Shown here piece by piece: positions 37,289 through 45,961 of a stretch of DNA of 64,000 nt (its first letter is position 1; each line of letters starts with the position of its first letter). Both the position numbers and the translations under genes were made by a program. Where the stretch lies: positions 124,001 to 188,000 of the forward strand of contig NZ_JACHHI010000001.1 of assembly GCF_014207605.1 (NCBI RefSeq), written 5' to 3'. The stretch is from Negativicoccus succinicivorans (GTDB taxonomy: Bacteria > Bacillota > Negativicutes > Veillonellales > Negativicoccaceae). Below the pieces are notes generated by a model. It did no database searches and was not told where the DNA came from. It worked only from the letters and a program-made list of their open reading frames with translations.

Positions 37289-38791
37289 ATGAATAAAAAG
37301 ATGAAAGCCGTTTGTGCCTTGTTAGGGAAAGTGGTTATGGTGTTTTCCCTTGTCATGCTGGTGCCTTTTTTCTATGGCATTTGTATTAACGAGTGGATTT
37401 GGCCGCTTTTCTTTAGTGCTTTAATTACATTGGCATTGGGAATATTGATTGACCGCAACGGTCAAAAAATCACATCCATTTCACTTAGTCAAGGGTTCGT
37501 ACTGGTTTCGTTTACTTGGATTTTAGCCTCCTTGGTGGGCGCACTGCCCTACTACATGTGGAATGAACTTCCCAGTTTCGTGGATGCGCTTTTTGAATCG
37601 GTTTCCGGCTATACGGCGACCGGTGCTACCGTGATTTTGGACGTCGACGGGATGCCACGTCCGTTACTGTTGTATCGCAGTATGACACACTGGTTTGGCG
37701 GTATGGGGATCATTATTCTTTTGCTCGCGTTTCTGCGCAGCTTAGGGCCGGAGGCAGCGAACCTTTTTAATGCCGAAGCAGCGATTAACGGCTATGGTCA
37801 AATTATGCCGCGCATTCGCAAATACGCCATTACGCTGTGGGGAATCTATTGCCTTTTTTCGGCCGTATTGTTTGGGCTCTTATGTTTGGCGGGAATGCCG
37901 ATTTTTGAAGCGCTGAATTATGCTATGTCGATTATTGCAACCGGCGGCTTTGCGGCTCGCAGCGCCGGAACGTTTATTTATGAAGAAAATTATGTCATTC
38001 AGGCAATTTTTATTTTATTTATGGTTCTTTCCGGCGGTAACTACGGTCTGTATTATTTAGGGTGGAAAAAAGGGTTTCGCCTCATTTTTAAAGATACCGA
38101 ATTTCGAGTGTATATTTCCATTTTGTGTGTAGGCGCGTTAGTTATTGCGAGCACACTCTTTTTCAAGCAAAATACTACGATTTTAGAGAGTTTAATGGAT
38201 GGATTCTTCACCATGACATCCATGCAAACCGGCTCAGGGTTTGCAGTAGCTGATTATGATCTTTGGCCCCCGTTTGCCAAAACTATTTTATTTATTGTCA
38301 TGTTTATCGGTGGCTGTTCCGGATCCACGACCGGCAGCGTCAAAGTGATTCGCTACATTTATATCGGTAAAGCCATTTGGGCCTATTTGCAGCAAATGAT
38401 TCATCCCGGTATGGTAAAAGTAGTCAAATATAATGGGGAGGCGGTACCGAATAAAAAAGTTATGGTAACGCTTATTTTCTTCATCTTGTACATTTTGATT
38501 TTGTTTACATCGACATTATTGGTAACCTTGACCGGCATGCCGATTATGGAATCTCTGACGGGAGTTGCCAGTACTTTGGGTAATGTCGGCTTGGCGTTCG
38601 GCCATTTAGGACCGACCGGTTCGTATGCATTGGTACATCCCTGGGCCAAGGTCGTATTTATTGTCGACATGTTGTTGGGACGCTTAGAGCTACTGACCTT
38701 GCTGGTCATGTTGCATCCCGGCTTTTGGTCGAACTTTTTGCGCAAAGACAAAAAGCGCTTACAGAATGCAAAAAAGCGACGCTACTTGTAA
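37289..38791 (+). CDS. trkH: Trk potassium transporter membrane subunit TrkH
   Basis: 500 residues with about ten membrane helices. Four selectivity loops with a central Gly are visible: SGYTATGATV, IIATGGFAARS, MTSMQTGSGFAV and STLGNVGLAFG. It forms the potassium pore and works with TrkA. The last gene of the obg-trkH run; the tRNA promoter starts 7 nt after the stop and no terminator lies between. Confidence 0.95.
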   Translation: MNKKMKAVCALLGKVVMVFSLVMLVPFFYGICINEWIWPLFFSALITLALGILIDRNGQKITSISLSQGFVLVSFTWILASLVGALPYYMWNELPSFVDALFESVSGYTATGATVILDVDGMPRPLLLYRSMTHWFGGMGIIILLLAFLRSLGPEAANLFNAEAAINGYGQIMPRIRKYAITLWGIYCLFSAVLFGLLCLAGMPIFEALNYAMSIIATGGFAARSAGTFIYEENYVIQAIFILFMVLSGGNYGLYYLGWKKGFRLIFKDTEFRVYISILCVGALVIASTLFFKQNTTILESLMDGFFTMTSMQTGSGFAVADYDLWPPFAKTILFIVMFIGGCSGSTTGSVKVIRYIYIGKAIWAYLQQMIHPGMVKVVKYNGEAVPNKKVMVTLIFFILYILILFTSTLLVTLTGMPIMESLTGVASTLGNVGLAFGHLGPTGSYALVHPWAKVVFIVDMLLGRLELLTLLVMLHPGFWSNFLRKDKKRLQNAKKRRYL

Positions 38792-38798
38792 TGAAATC

Positions 38799-38827
38799 TT
38801 GACACTGTACAGGAAAACCGATATACT
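38799..38827 (+). promoter_or_regulatory. Promoter of the five-tRNA operon
   Basis: Perfect TTGACA (38799-38804), 17-bp spacer, TATACT (38822-38827), 17 bp ahead of the first tRNA. Strong, as expected for stable RNA. Confidence 0.88.
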
Positions 38828-38844
38828 ATCAAAGTAAGTCTTGC

Positions 38845-38920
38845 GGCCCGGTGGTGTAGTGGTTAACATGCCGCCCTGTCACGGCGGAGATCGTCGGTTC
38901 AAATCCGATCCGGGTCGCCA
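38845..38920 (+). tRNA. tRNA-Asp (GTC)
   Basis: 76 nt. Acceptor GGCCCGG pairs with CCGGGTC, discriminator G73, encoded CCA, anticodon GTC in the loop CTGTCAC, T arm with GGTTCAAATCC. Confidence 0.97.
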
Positions 38921-38936
38921 TTTTCTTTTTTTATTT

Positions 38937-39012
<76 letters not shown>

Positions 39013-39016
39013 TCAT

Positions 39017-39091
39017 GCGGGAATAGCTCAGTGGTAGAGCATCGCCTTGCCAAGGCGAGGGTCGCGAGTTCGAATCTCGTTTCCCGCTCCA
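39017..39091 (+). tRNA. tRNA-Gly (GCC)
   Basis: 75 nt. Acceptor GCGGGAA pairs with TTCCCGC, discriminator T, encoded CCA, anticodon GCC in CTTGCCAAG. Begins 4 nt after tRNA-Phe. Confidence 0.97.
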
Positions 39092-39095
39092 TTGT

Positions 39096-39169
39096 GGCGG
39101 CATAGCCAAGCGGTAAGGCAGAGGTCTGCAAAACCTTTATCCCCAGTTCGATTCTGGGTGCCGCCTCCA
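39096..39169 (+). tRNA. tRNA-Cys (GCA)
   Basis: 74 nt. Acceptor GGCGGCA pairs with TGCCGCC, discriminator T, encoded CCA, anticodon GCA in TCTGCAAAA. Confidence 0.97.
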
Positions 39170-39174
39170 CATTT

Positions 39175-39263
39175 GCCGGGGTGGCGGAACAGGCAGACGC
39201 AACGGACTTAAAATCCGTCGAATCGAGAGATTCGTACCGGTTCGATTCCGGTCCTCGGCACCA
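39175..39263 (+). tRNA. tRNA-Leu (TAA)
   Basis: 89 nt with the long variable arm of class II tRNAs (CGAATCGAGAGATTCG region). Acceptor GCCGGGG pairs with CCTCGGC, discriminator A, encoded CCA, anticodon TAA in ACTTAAAAT. Confidence 0.96.
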
Positions 39264-39292
39264 ATTTTTGGTCATAAGATTTATTACGAAAT

Positions 39293-39322
39293 AAAAACCG
39301 ATTCATGCGAATCGGTTTTTTT
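39293..39322 (+). terminator. Terminator of the tRNA operon
   Basis: Twelve-base-pair perfect stem AAAAACCGATTC (39293-39304) / GAATCGGTTTTT (39309-39320), ATGC loop, T tract. Confidence 0.92.
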
Positions 39323-39360
39323 GTTGCCCCAAATGGCACGAATAAATATGCTGCGAATCA

Positions 39361-39396
39361 AAAATCGTAGCCGAAGTTTTTAATAGAAACGATTTT
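39361..39396. repeat. Inverted repeat, 8-bp arms
   Basis: AAAATCGT (39361-39368) and ACGATTTT (39389-39396), 20-nt gap. Could be a weak hairpin or a protein-binding palindrome. Confidence 0.5.
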
Positions 39397-39405
39397 GAGT
39401 GACAT

Positions 39406-39445
39406 CAACACGCATCATAAATACACAATGACATGATGCGTGTTG
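39406..39445. repeat. Inverted repeat, 13-bp perfect arms
   Basis: CAACACGCATCAT (39406-39418) and ATGATGCGTGTTG (39433-39445) with a 14-nt AT-rich gap. No T-tract follows on either strand, so it is not an ordinary terminator. Confidence 0.75.
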
Positions 39446-39550
39446 TAATATGCTCAAATCAATAATTTATTAAGGATATAAAAGTTTTACGAGTAGCAAG
39501 AAATTTGTTCTTAGAGTTGATGAAGCCTTAGTAATAGGACAAAATAATTT

Positions 39551-39582
39551 ACAAAAAAAGAACCGATTGATACGGTTCTTTA
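39551..39582 (-). terminator. Terminator of rqcH (minus strand)
   Basis: Read on the minus strand, the stem AAAGAACCG (39582-39574) / CGGTTCTTT (39566-39558) with a 7-nt loop runs into a T tract; it overlaps the rqcH stop codon (39580-39582). Confidence 0.85.
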
Positions 39583-41286
39583 ACTTTCTTTTTGCGGTGG
39601 GACAAGCAACGTTTTTTGGTGAGTATAATGCACAAATCCGGGTGGCGCGCCTTGTGGCTTTTTGATGTATTTACGCAAGGTATAATCGACTTCGACCTTC
39701 GGGGCTGTTTTGGCTTTGCTGTAGTACGCAGCCAGTTGCGCCGCATAGGTAATGACCTCCTCGGTGAAGGACTCACCGGGATTGGCAAAAATGATAACGT
39801 GCGAGCCTGGAATTTCTTTGGCATGGAGCCAAAGGTCATCAGGACCTGCCGTTTTGAGAGTCAAGGTTTCATTTTGCACATTGTTGCGTCCGACCTCAAT
39901 CCGGTAACCGTCGTAGTTCAGTGACAGCGGTTGCGATTTTGTGTTTAATGAACGATGATTGTGATTCTTTTGCTTTTTAGGCCGCAAGGCATCCAATTCG
40001 TTTTCTAAATCGGTCAGTTCCGGTACTTGCAAAGACTCCTCAAGAAAATACGCAAGGGAATCTAAATACCGGAGATTCTGCTCCGATTTTTTCAAAAAAG
40101 GCAAAGCCTGTGTTTTTCTTTTTTTCAAACGATTATACCGCTTGTAATAAAGTTGCGCATTTTCCGCCAGCGACCATTCCGCGCGCAGAGGTATGGTAAC
40201 ATCTTCCTGCTGATCGGAAAGCAAATTGGGAAGTGTAATTTTTGTGCGATATTCATGTGGTAAATACGCATGAATAGACAAAAGATCACCGTATAATTTG
40301 TCAGTTTCAAGACGATCCGTTTCCGCCATTTCCCGGCGGATTTTTTGTTGCTTAGTGCGCTCCTTTTTTTGCATAGAGCGAATACGTTGGCGCAGGCGTT
40401 GGATGCGTTCTTCGTATTGCGAAAAAAGTTCTGCAGAGGCGAACGCCTGATTAGGATTGGAAAATTCTGCGACTTTATCCATCTGCCATTCCGAAAATAG
40501 GAAAGGGGACAGCCACGCTTCGCGGCCACGCTTATAAAAATATACGTTAGATTGCGTCATGAAAAGTTTCTGCAATGTTGCCAAGCATGTCATCAACTCT
40601 TTTTTTGACGCAGAGGAAAGCTCTGCCAACGTCATTTCCGGAACGAGTTGTAAGCGTGTGTTTAACAGCCTGGTTAACGGACGAGAAAAACCGTTAAAAT
40701 AAGTGGCAAGTGTTTGTGTAAGAGTGAGCTCCTGTGGTAATTCGTCGATTAAGTTCAATATTTCCTGTGGTGTCAATTCGAGCCAGAATATTTTTTCGCT
40801 GTGCGGCGGTTCACTATAGGTTTGACCGGGAGTGAGGTCACGGCGCGAAGAGGGCTTGCGATGTAACGCATCGATAACTTGTCCGTCAACAGTTAATACC
40901 AGATTTGGTGCATTCGGAATCAGTTCTAATTCGAGCTTTTTAGAGACAATTTTTCCTTGGGCTTCAATGCGCTGAAATGTGGCGGTGACCCATTTATCAC
41001 CATAGCGTGCTGCAATTTCCGTAAGTGTGGCGCCCTCCAGATGTTTGCGTAAAACCATGCAAAAATTGTTGGTAGGAGTATTGTTTCCTGCCGGCTTTTT
41101 ATGACTCCACCAAGTTCGTGGCGATGACTGTAAGGAGACTTGCCAGGCGCGAGTACCTCTAGGCAAAAGCATTGTTAAGCTGAACGTGGATGTATCTAAA
41201 ATTCGAATGTTGCCGAGCTTTGCGCCTTGTAATTCTTCTTTTGCAAGTAAAGCCCATTTTGTAAAAAGCAAACTGTCAATATTCAT
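39580..41286 (-). CDS. rqcH: Rqc2 homologue RqcH (NFACT / FbpA family)
   Basis: 568 residues, usual length. NFACT-N domain at the start (about 1-250), helix-hairpin and coiled coils in the middle (about 255-430, RIQRLRQRIRSMQKKERTKQQK), and the C-terminal NFACT-R domain (about 450-568) with PGSHVIIF, LAAYYSKAKTAPKVEVDYTLRKYIKKPQG split across that region. RqcH binds stalled 50S-peptidyl-tRNA and adds C-terminal Ala tails that mark nascent chains for ClpXP and other proteases. Start supported by GGAAGG 6 nt upstream. The only gene on the minus strand in this region; divergent from dapF. Confidence 0.93.
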   Translation of the reverse strand: MNIDSLLFTKWALLAKEELQGAKLGNIRILDTSTFSLTMLLPRGTRAWQVSLQSSPRTWWSHKKPAGNNTPTNNFCMVLRKHLEGATLTEIAARYGDKWVTATFQRIEAQGKIVSKKLELELIPNAPNLVLTVDGQVIDALHRKPSSRRDLTPGQTYSEPPHSEKIFWLELTPQEILNLIDELPQELTLTQTLATYFNGFSRPLTRLLNTRLQLVPEMTLAELSSASKKELMTCLATLQKLFMTQSNVYFYKRGREAWLSPFLFSEWQMDKVAEFSNPNQAFASAELFSQYEERIQRLRQRIRSMQKKERTKQQKIRREMAETDRLETDKLYGDLLSIHAYLPHEYRTKITLPNLLSDQQEDVTIPLRAEWSLAENAQLYYKRYNRLKKRKTQALPFLKKSEQNLRYLDSLAYFLEESLQVPELTDLENELDALRPKKQKNHNHRSLNTKSQPLSLNYDGYRIEVGRNNVQNETLTLKTAGPDDLWLHAKEIPGSHVIIFANPGESFTEEVITYAAQLAAYYSKAKTAPKVEVDYTLRKYIKKPQGAPPGFVHYTHQKTLLVPPQKES

Positions 41287-41329
41287 CTAAACCTTCCATT
41301 TCCTCCGTCTATATCTGCTAAGTCTCTTC

Positions 41330-41360
41330 ATTTTACATCAGTTACTGAAAATGGTAAAAT
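41330..41360. promoter_or_regulatory. Overlapping divergent promoters of rqcH and dapF
   Basis: Plus strand: TTTACA (41332-41337), 17 bp, TAAAAT (41355-41360), for dapF. Minus strand: TTTACC (41358-41353), 17 bp, TAAAAT (41335-41330), for rqcH. The same inverted repeat, ATTTTAC (41330-41336) / GTAAAAT (41354-41360), supplies the -10 of one and the -35 of the other. Confidence 0.68.
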
Positions 41361-41380
41361 AGCTTAAATGGAGGTATTGT

Positions 41381-42253
41381 ATGCAGTTTACAAAGTGGCA
41401 TGGTTTGGGAAACGATTTTGTTTTACTGGACGGACTTATTGAAGAAGTGGTGATAACACCTTCTTTAGCACGCCAACTATGCGATCGTAAACGCGGCATC
41501 GGCGCAGACGGTGTAGCGATCATACTGCCTCCCGAAAATTCTCACTATGATTTGGAAATGCGGATTTATAATGCGAACGGAACTATTGCGGAAATGTGTG
41601 GCAATGTAACCCGTTGTGTGGCTGCCTATGCAACACAGCAGCAGCCGGACAAAAAGCATTGGCGTATTTTGACAGTTGCCGGAGTCATGCAAGCGGATGT
41701 GATTGACCATACGCCGCAGGAATCAGAGGTTACCGTGATTATGAGCGTACCTAAATTACGACGCGGTGACATCGGTATAACTGCGGATAAGGAGCAACCT
41801 GCGCAAAATATTCAAATTAATCTCGACGGAAAGGCGCTTACATTTACCGGTGTTTCTATGGGAAATCCGCACGTTGTTACATTCGTTGATGATGTTGATA
41901 CAGTGCCGGTGGGAGATTGGGGGCCTCGGGTCGAAACCAATCCGCTATTTAGCGAAAAAACGAATGTGGAGTTTGCGCAAATTTTATCTCCGAATGAAAT
42001 CCGCATGCGTGTTTGGGAACGCGGTGTAGGCATTACGGAAGCGTGCGGAACAGGTTCATGTGCAGCATTGGTAGCAGCTGTTGCCAACCAACTGATAAAA
42101 GATACAGCGACGTTAATTTTAGACGGCGGACGGCTGCAAATAACTTGGCCGGGTGTTGGCAAGCCGGTACAAATGACAGGTCCGGTAGTAGAGGTATTCA
42201 GTGGCGAATATAAAGGAATCGGAGAAAACGATGATAAATGTACGATTAATTAA
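41381..42253 (+). CDS. dapF: Diaminopimelate epimerase
   Basis: 290 residues. N-terminal [12 protein letters not shown]. Both catalytic cysteines are present, Cys73 in EMCGN and Cys222 in EACGTGSC. Converts LL- to meso-diaminopimelate for lysine and peptidoglycan. ATG 7 nt after GGAGG. Overlaps remA by 23 nt. Slightly longer than typical (about 275), with insertions in the middle. Confidence 0.95.
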   Translation: MQFTKWHGLGNDFVLLDGLIEEVVITPSLARQLCDRKRGIGADGVAIILPPENSHYDLEMRIYNANGTIAEMCGNVTRCVAAYATQQQPDKKHWRILTVAGVMQADVIDHTPQESEVTVIMSVPKLRRGDIGITADKEQPAQNIQINLDGKALTFTGVSMGNPHVVTFVDDVDTVPVGDWGPRVETNPLFSEKTNVEFAQILSPNEIRMRVWERGVGITEACGTGSCAALVAAVANQLIKDTATLILDGGRLQITWPGVGKPVQMTGPVVEVFSGEYKGIGENDDKCTIN

Positions 42254-42503
42254 TATCGGATTTGGCAATATGGTATCTGCCGGTCGACTGATGGCAATTA
42301 TCAGTCCGGAATCAGCTCCCATCAAGCGTATGATCCAAGAAGCCCGCGAAGAGAGCATTCTGGTGGATGCAACGTATGGCCGGAAAACGCGCGCCGTTCT
42401 GATTATGGACAGCGGACAGATTATTCTATCGGCCATCCAGCCGGAAACAATTGCCAATCGCTTACATGAATTCGGCGAAGAATGGGATGAAGAAAAAGAA
42501 TGA
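42231..42503 (+). CDS. remA: RemA-family regulator (DUF370)
   Basis: 90 residues from ATG 42231 after GGAG; an earlier start at 42201 lies inside dapF. Matches the RemA pattern: [33 protein letters not shown], then [31 protein letters not shown]. RemA is a ring-forming DNA-binding regulator of biofilm and osmoprotection genes in Bacillus; targets here are unknown. The remA-gmk-rpoZ-coaBC-priA order is widespread in Firmicutes. ATGA overlap with gmk. Confidence 0.92.
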   Translation: MINVRLINIGFGNMVSAGRLMAIISPESAPIKRMIQEAREESILVDATYGRKTRAVLIMDSGQIILSAIQPETIANRLHEFGEEWDEEKE

Positions 42504-43144
42504 GTGCGGCGCACAAACATGACGAAGGCGTACTTTTAGTGGTCTCCGGTCCTTCCGGTGCAGGAAAGGGCACGATTTGTGATGCGCTGCGCCGACTTCA
42601 TCCGGAAATTCGTTACTCTATTTCGGTCACTACTCGGCCACAACGAGTAGGTGAGGTTGACGGGGTCAATTATTTTTTTACTTCCGTCGATAAGTTTAAA
42701 GATATGCTGCAACAAGATGCCTTCCTTGAATATGCCGAAGTTTATAACAATTACTACGGCACACCGAGAAAGCAAGTACTTGATTTGGTTCATGAAGGTA
42801 AAACGGTCTTACTTGAGATCGATATTCAAGGCGCAATGCAGGTCAAGAAAAAATATCCCGAAGGGATTTTTATTTACATTGTCCCGCCGTCTTTACAGGA
42901 GCTTTCTCATCGTCTATATGCTCGGGATACTGATTCCAAAGAAGTGATCCAAATGCGTCTTGCGAAAGTGATTAGCGAGCTTGAGTTGGCGCACCAATAT
43001 GACTACATCGTTGTCAATGATAAATTGGATGAGGCCGTAGACAAGGTTCGCGCCATTATGGTGGCAGAGCGTTGTAAACTGTCTCGTAATAAAGAGCAAA
43101 TCGATACTATTTTTGAAAAGTATATTACCAGGGAGGTTATGTAG
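42500..43144 (+). CDS. gmk: Guanylate kinase
   Basis: 214 residues. Walker [11 protein letters not shown] near residue 17, [19 protein letters not shown], and [17 protein letters not shown]. Makes GDP from GMP. Coupled to remA, with rpoZ 2 nt after the stop. Secure. Confidence 0.96.
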   Translation: MSAAHKHDEGVLLVVSGPSGAGKGTICDALRRLHPEIRYSISVTTRPQRVGEVDGVNYFFTSVDKFKDMLQQDAFLEYAEVYNNYYGTPRKQVLDLVHEGKTVLLEIDIQGAMQVKKKYPEGIFIYIVPPSLQELSHRLYARDTDSKEVIQMRLAKVISELELAHQYDYIVVNDKLDEAVDKVRAIMVAERCKLSRNKEQIDTIFEKYITREVM

Positions 43145-43146
43145 TT

Positions 43147-43359
43147 ATGGTATTCCCATCAATTGATGACTTATTGAAGCGTGTAGATAGTAAATATACC
43201 TTAGTTTCTATGGTGGCTAAACGAGCACGCGAACTTACCGAAGGCGCTGAGGCCTTGGTAGAAGCGGATGCGAAAAAGCCGACAACGATTGCTTTAGAAG
43301 AAATTTATTACGGTAAAGTCAAGAAAGCGGCTACCCATCCGGCGGGAAATATACAATAA
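43147..43359 (+). CDS. rpoZ: RNA polymerase omega subunit
   Basis: 70 residues. IDDLLKRVDSKYTLVSMVAKRAREL and KKPTTIALEEIYYGKV are the omega signature. Helps assemble and stabilise RNA polymerase. Start preceded by GGGAGG within the end of gmk. Its stop overlaps coaBC by one base (TAATG). Confidence 0.94.
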   Translation: MVFPSIDDLLKRVDSKYTLVSMVAKRARELTEGAEALVEADAKKPTTIALEEIYYGKVKKAATHPAGNIQ

Positions 43360-44567
43360 TGGGACGCTTACAAGGGAAAAAAGTAGTTCTTGGTGTAAGC
43401 GGCGGCATTGCTGCTTATAAAGCACTTTTTTTGGTTCGAGAGCTGCGTCGACATGGCGCGGAAGTTCATGTGATTATGACGGAACACGCAACGAAGTTGG
43501 TGACGCCGCTTTCTTTTCGTGAACTTTCCGGTCAGCCGGTTACGACAACGATGTGGGGAGAGATTACCCATTGGAATGTAGAGCACATTGCTCTGGCCAA
43601 CTTGGCAGATGTTTTCGTCTTGGCACCGGCGACCGCAAATTTAATTGGCAAAGTAGCCAACGGGATTGCCGATGATATGCTGACGACAACCGTAATGGCA
43701 ACAACTGCCCCGGTAGTTGTCGTGCCGGCGATGAATACCCGGATGTATGAAAATCCTTTTACGCAAAGCAATTTACAAAAGTTGGCCAGTGCGGGCTATA
43801 CCGTCATCGAACCGGAATCGGGAGATATGGCTTGCGGCACAAACGGTAAGGGGCGCTTCCCGGCCGTAGAGACAATTGTTGCCACCATTGAAAGAGTGGC
43901 ATCGCAAGGTTTGTTACGAGGTAAAAAAGTGGTTGTCAGCGCCGGTGGAACACGCGAGGCTATTGACCCGGTACGCTATCTCTCCAACCGCTCCAGTGGC
44001 AAAATGGGGTATGCGGTAGCCGCTGCTGCAGCTTGGCAGGGAGCCGAAGTGGTCTTGGTCAGTGCGACAACATCGCTGCCGGAAGTTCCCGGTGTACGTA
44101 CCGTTCATGTCAATAGCGCGCGGGAAATGAAGGACGCCATTGATGCCGAATTTGATACTGCCGATATTGTCGTCAAAGCGGCAGCTGTTGCGGATTATCG
44201 CCCGGCGAAAACCGCATCTCAAAAAATCAAAAAACAGGACGAAGATATGCAAATCAAGCTGGTACGCAATCCTGATATTTTATATGAACTGGGCCAACGT
44301 AAAAAGCAACAAATTTTGATCGGGTTTGCGGCGGAAACCCAAAATGTTTTGGAATATGCCAAGGGCAAATTGATCAAAAAAAATCTGGATATGTTGGTGG
44401 CCAATAACGTAGCGGCCCCCGGCGCCGGCTTCCAGACGGATACTAACATCGTAACGTTCGTCTATCGTGACGGCAGTCACGAATCTTTGGATATCATGAC
44501 TAAAGACCGGGTAGCGGAAGAGATCATTAAACGGGCCGCGGAATTGGTGAGCGCTTGCAAAAAATAG
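43359..44567 (+). CDS. coaBC: Bifunctional CoaBC (PPC decarboxylase / PPC synthetase)
   Basis: 402 residues. CoaC flavoprotein half (1-185): GVSGGIAAYKAL, PAMNTRMYENP, ACGTNGKGRF with its catalytic Cys. CoaB half (190-402): SAGGTREAIDPVRYLSNRSSGKMG, VKAAAVADYRP, KIKK, GFAAET. Makes 4'-phosphopantetheine from phosphopantothenate, cysteine and CTP. The promoter for the metK riboswitch begins inside its 3' end. Confidence 0.96.
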   Translation: MGRLQGKKVVLGVSGGIAAYKALFLVRELRRHGAEVHVIMTEHATKLVTPLSFRELSGQPVTTTMWGEITHWNVEHIALANLADVFVLAPATANLIGKVANGIADDMLTTTVMATTAPVVVVPAMNTRMYENPFTQSNLQKLASAGYTVIEPESGDMACGTNGKGRFPAVETIVATIERVASQGLLRGKKVVVSAGGTREAIDPVRYLSNRSSGKMGYAVAAAAAWQGAEVVLVSATTSLPEVPGVRTVHVNSAREMKDAIDAEFDTADIVVKAAAVADYRPAKTASQKIKKQDEDMQIKLVRNPDILYELGQRKKQQILIGFAAETQNVLEYAKGKLIKKNLDMLVANNVAAPGAGFQTDTNIVTFVYRDGSHESLDIMTKDRVAEEIIKRAAELVSACKK

Positions 44568-44583
44568 CATAATATCATAAAAT
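44555..44583 (+). promoter_or_regulatory. Promoter of the SAM riboswitch-metK unit
   Basis: TTGCAA (44555-44560), 17-bp spacer, TAAAAT (44578-44583). The -35 is inside coaBC. Expected start near 44590, right at the riboswitch P1 stem. Confidence 0.68.
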
Positions 44584-44593
44584 AATAACTGTA

Positions 44594-44684
44594 CTCATCC
44601 AGAGTGGTGGAGGGATTCGGCCCGCAGAAGCCACAGCAACCGGTTCAATTCGGTGCTACATCCGACAGGCAACTGGAAGATGAG
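44594..44684 (+). promoter_or_regulatory. SAM-I (S-box) riboswitch aptamer
   Basis: P1 stem CTCATC (44594-44599) / GATGAG (44679-44684). Core elements AGAGTGGTGGAGGGA, CCCGCAGAAGCC, CAGCAACC and GGTGCTA follow the S-box consensus. The 3' P1 strand plus GG (ATGAGGG, 44680-44686) can also pair with CCCTCAT (44691-44697) of the terminator, so SAM binding would free the terminator and switch metK off. Confidence 0.95.
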
Positions 44685-44686
44685 GG

Positions 44687-44711
44687 AAATCCCTCATGGA
44701 GGGATTTTTTT
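44687..44711 (+). terminator. SAM riboswitch expression-platform terminator
   Basis: Stem AAATCCCTC (44687-44695) / GAGGGATTT (44699-44707), ATG loop, then the T tract to 44711. Excludes the antiterminator pairing with 44680-44686. Confidence 0.92.
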
Positions 44712-44731
44712 ATGCAAAAGGAGCGAATATT

Positions 44732-45919
44732 TTGGCAGAAAGAGAATTTTTCACTTCGGAATCGGTAACGGAAGGACATCCGGATAAAATTGCCGATCAA
44801 ATTTCAGACAATATTTTGGACGCGATTTTGGCACAGGACCCGGATGGACGAGTTGCCTGTGAAACAGTAGTCAGCACCGGTTTAGTACACGTTGTTGGTG
44901 AAATATCAACATCTTGCGATATTGATATCAATAAAATTATTCGTGAAACGATTCGGCGCATCGGTTATGATCGTGCGAAATATGGATTTGATGCGGATAC
45001 TTGCGGGGTGTTGGTGTCGATTGATGAACAGTCGCAAGATATCGCTATCGGTGTAGACAGCTCGTGGGAAGCAAAAGAAAAAAGTGAAGACCGCTTTGAC
45101 GAAATCGGTGCCGGGGACCAAGGCCTGATGTTCGGCTATGCAGTTCGCGAAACGCCTGAATTGATGCCGTTGCCGATCTCGTTAGCACATCGTTTGGCGC
45201 GACGTTTGGCGGAAGTTCGCAAGGACGGTATTTTGCCGTATTTGCGTCCGGACGGTAAAACACAAGTAACAGTAGAATATGTGGATGGTAAGCCGGTACA
45301 TATTGATACAATCGTTATCTCGACACAGCATAGCCCCGAAGTAGAGATAAAAGAATTACGTGACGATATTATCGAGCAGGTCATCAAGCCTATTTTGCCG
45401 GATAACTTGTATGACAATAAAACGAAGCTCTATATTAATCCTACAGGGCGCTTTGTCATTGGCGGTCCGCAAGGGGACGCCGGCTTGACCGGTCGTAAAA
45501 TTATTGTGGATACCTATGGCGGGATGGCTCGTCACGGCGGCGGTGCATTTTCCGGTAAAGATCCGACAAAGGTGGATCGCTCGGCTGCCTATGCAGCACG
45601 CTATGTGGCGAAAAACATCGTTGCGTCGGGGATTGCGGATCGGTGTGAAATTCAGCTGGCATATGCGATCGGTGTAGCACACCCGGTATCGATTTTAGTT
45701 AACACCTTCGGCACGGGTAAAGTTCCCAACGAAAAAATCACAGATCTGGTTCGTACTCATTTTGATTTACGCCCGGCAGCGATCATTCATGATCTTGATT
45801 TAAAACGACCGATTTATGCACAGATAGCGGCGTATGGCCATTTTGGCAGAACGGATATTGATTTACCCTGGGAACACACCGATAAGGCAGATAAATTGCG
45901 TAAAGATGCGGGATTATAA
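44732..45919 (+). CDS. metK: S-adenosylmethionine synthetase
   Basis: 395 residues, standard length, from TTG 44732, 8 nt after AAAGGAG. The in-frame ATG at 44696 is the loop of the riboswitch terminator and cannot serve. Motifs: [32 protein letters not shown] and [16 protein letters not shown]. Makes SAM from methionine and ATP. Controlled by the SAM-I riboswitch. Followed by a terminator, so monocistronic. Confidence 0.96.
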   Translation: MAEREFFTSESVTEGHPDKIADQISDNILDAILAQDPDGRVACETVVSTGLVHVVGEISTSCDIDINKIIRETIRRIGYDRAKYGFDADTCGVLVSIDEQSQDIAIGVDSSWEAKEKSEDRFDEIGAGDQGLMFGYAVRETPELMPLPISLAHRLARRLAEVRKDGILPYLRPDGKTQVTVEYVDGKPVHIDTIVISTQHSPEVEIKELRDDIIEQVIKPILPDNLYDNKTKLYINPTGRFVIGGPQGDAGLTGRKIIVDTYGGMARHGGGAFSGKDPTKVDRSAAYAARYVAKNIVASGIADRCEIQLAYAIGVAHPVSILVNTFGTGKVPNEKITDLVRTHFDLRPAAIIHDLDLKRPIYAQIAAYGHFGRTDIDLPWEHTDKADKLRKDAGL

Positions 45920-45945
45920 GAAGACGGTACATGCCGTCTTCTTTT
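45918..45945 (+). terminator. Terminator after metK
   Basis: Stem AAGAAGACGG (45918-45927) / CCGTCTTCTT (45934-45943), 6-nt loop, T tract. The left arm overlaps the metK stop. Confidence 0.9.
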
Positions 45946-45961
45946 TCACATAGGAGAAGCT

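Larger units (their letters stand above)
39323..39550. other. AT-rich intergenic region without a recognised gene
   Basis: About 230 bases between the tRNA terminator and the rqcH terminator. I see no ORF with a ribosome site, no tRNA-end duplication and no integrase remnant. It holds two inverted repeats (listed separately) and is more AT-rich than its neighbours. Confidence 0.6.

Noticed and set aside
39549-39839. Minus-strand frame overlapping the end of rqcH
   Set aside because: Out of frame with rqcH, which has full NFACT-R motifs through this stretch.
44696-44731. ATG 44696 as the metK start
   Set aside because: It is the loop of the riboswitch terminator; TTG 44732 has the ribosome site and gives the standard length.
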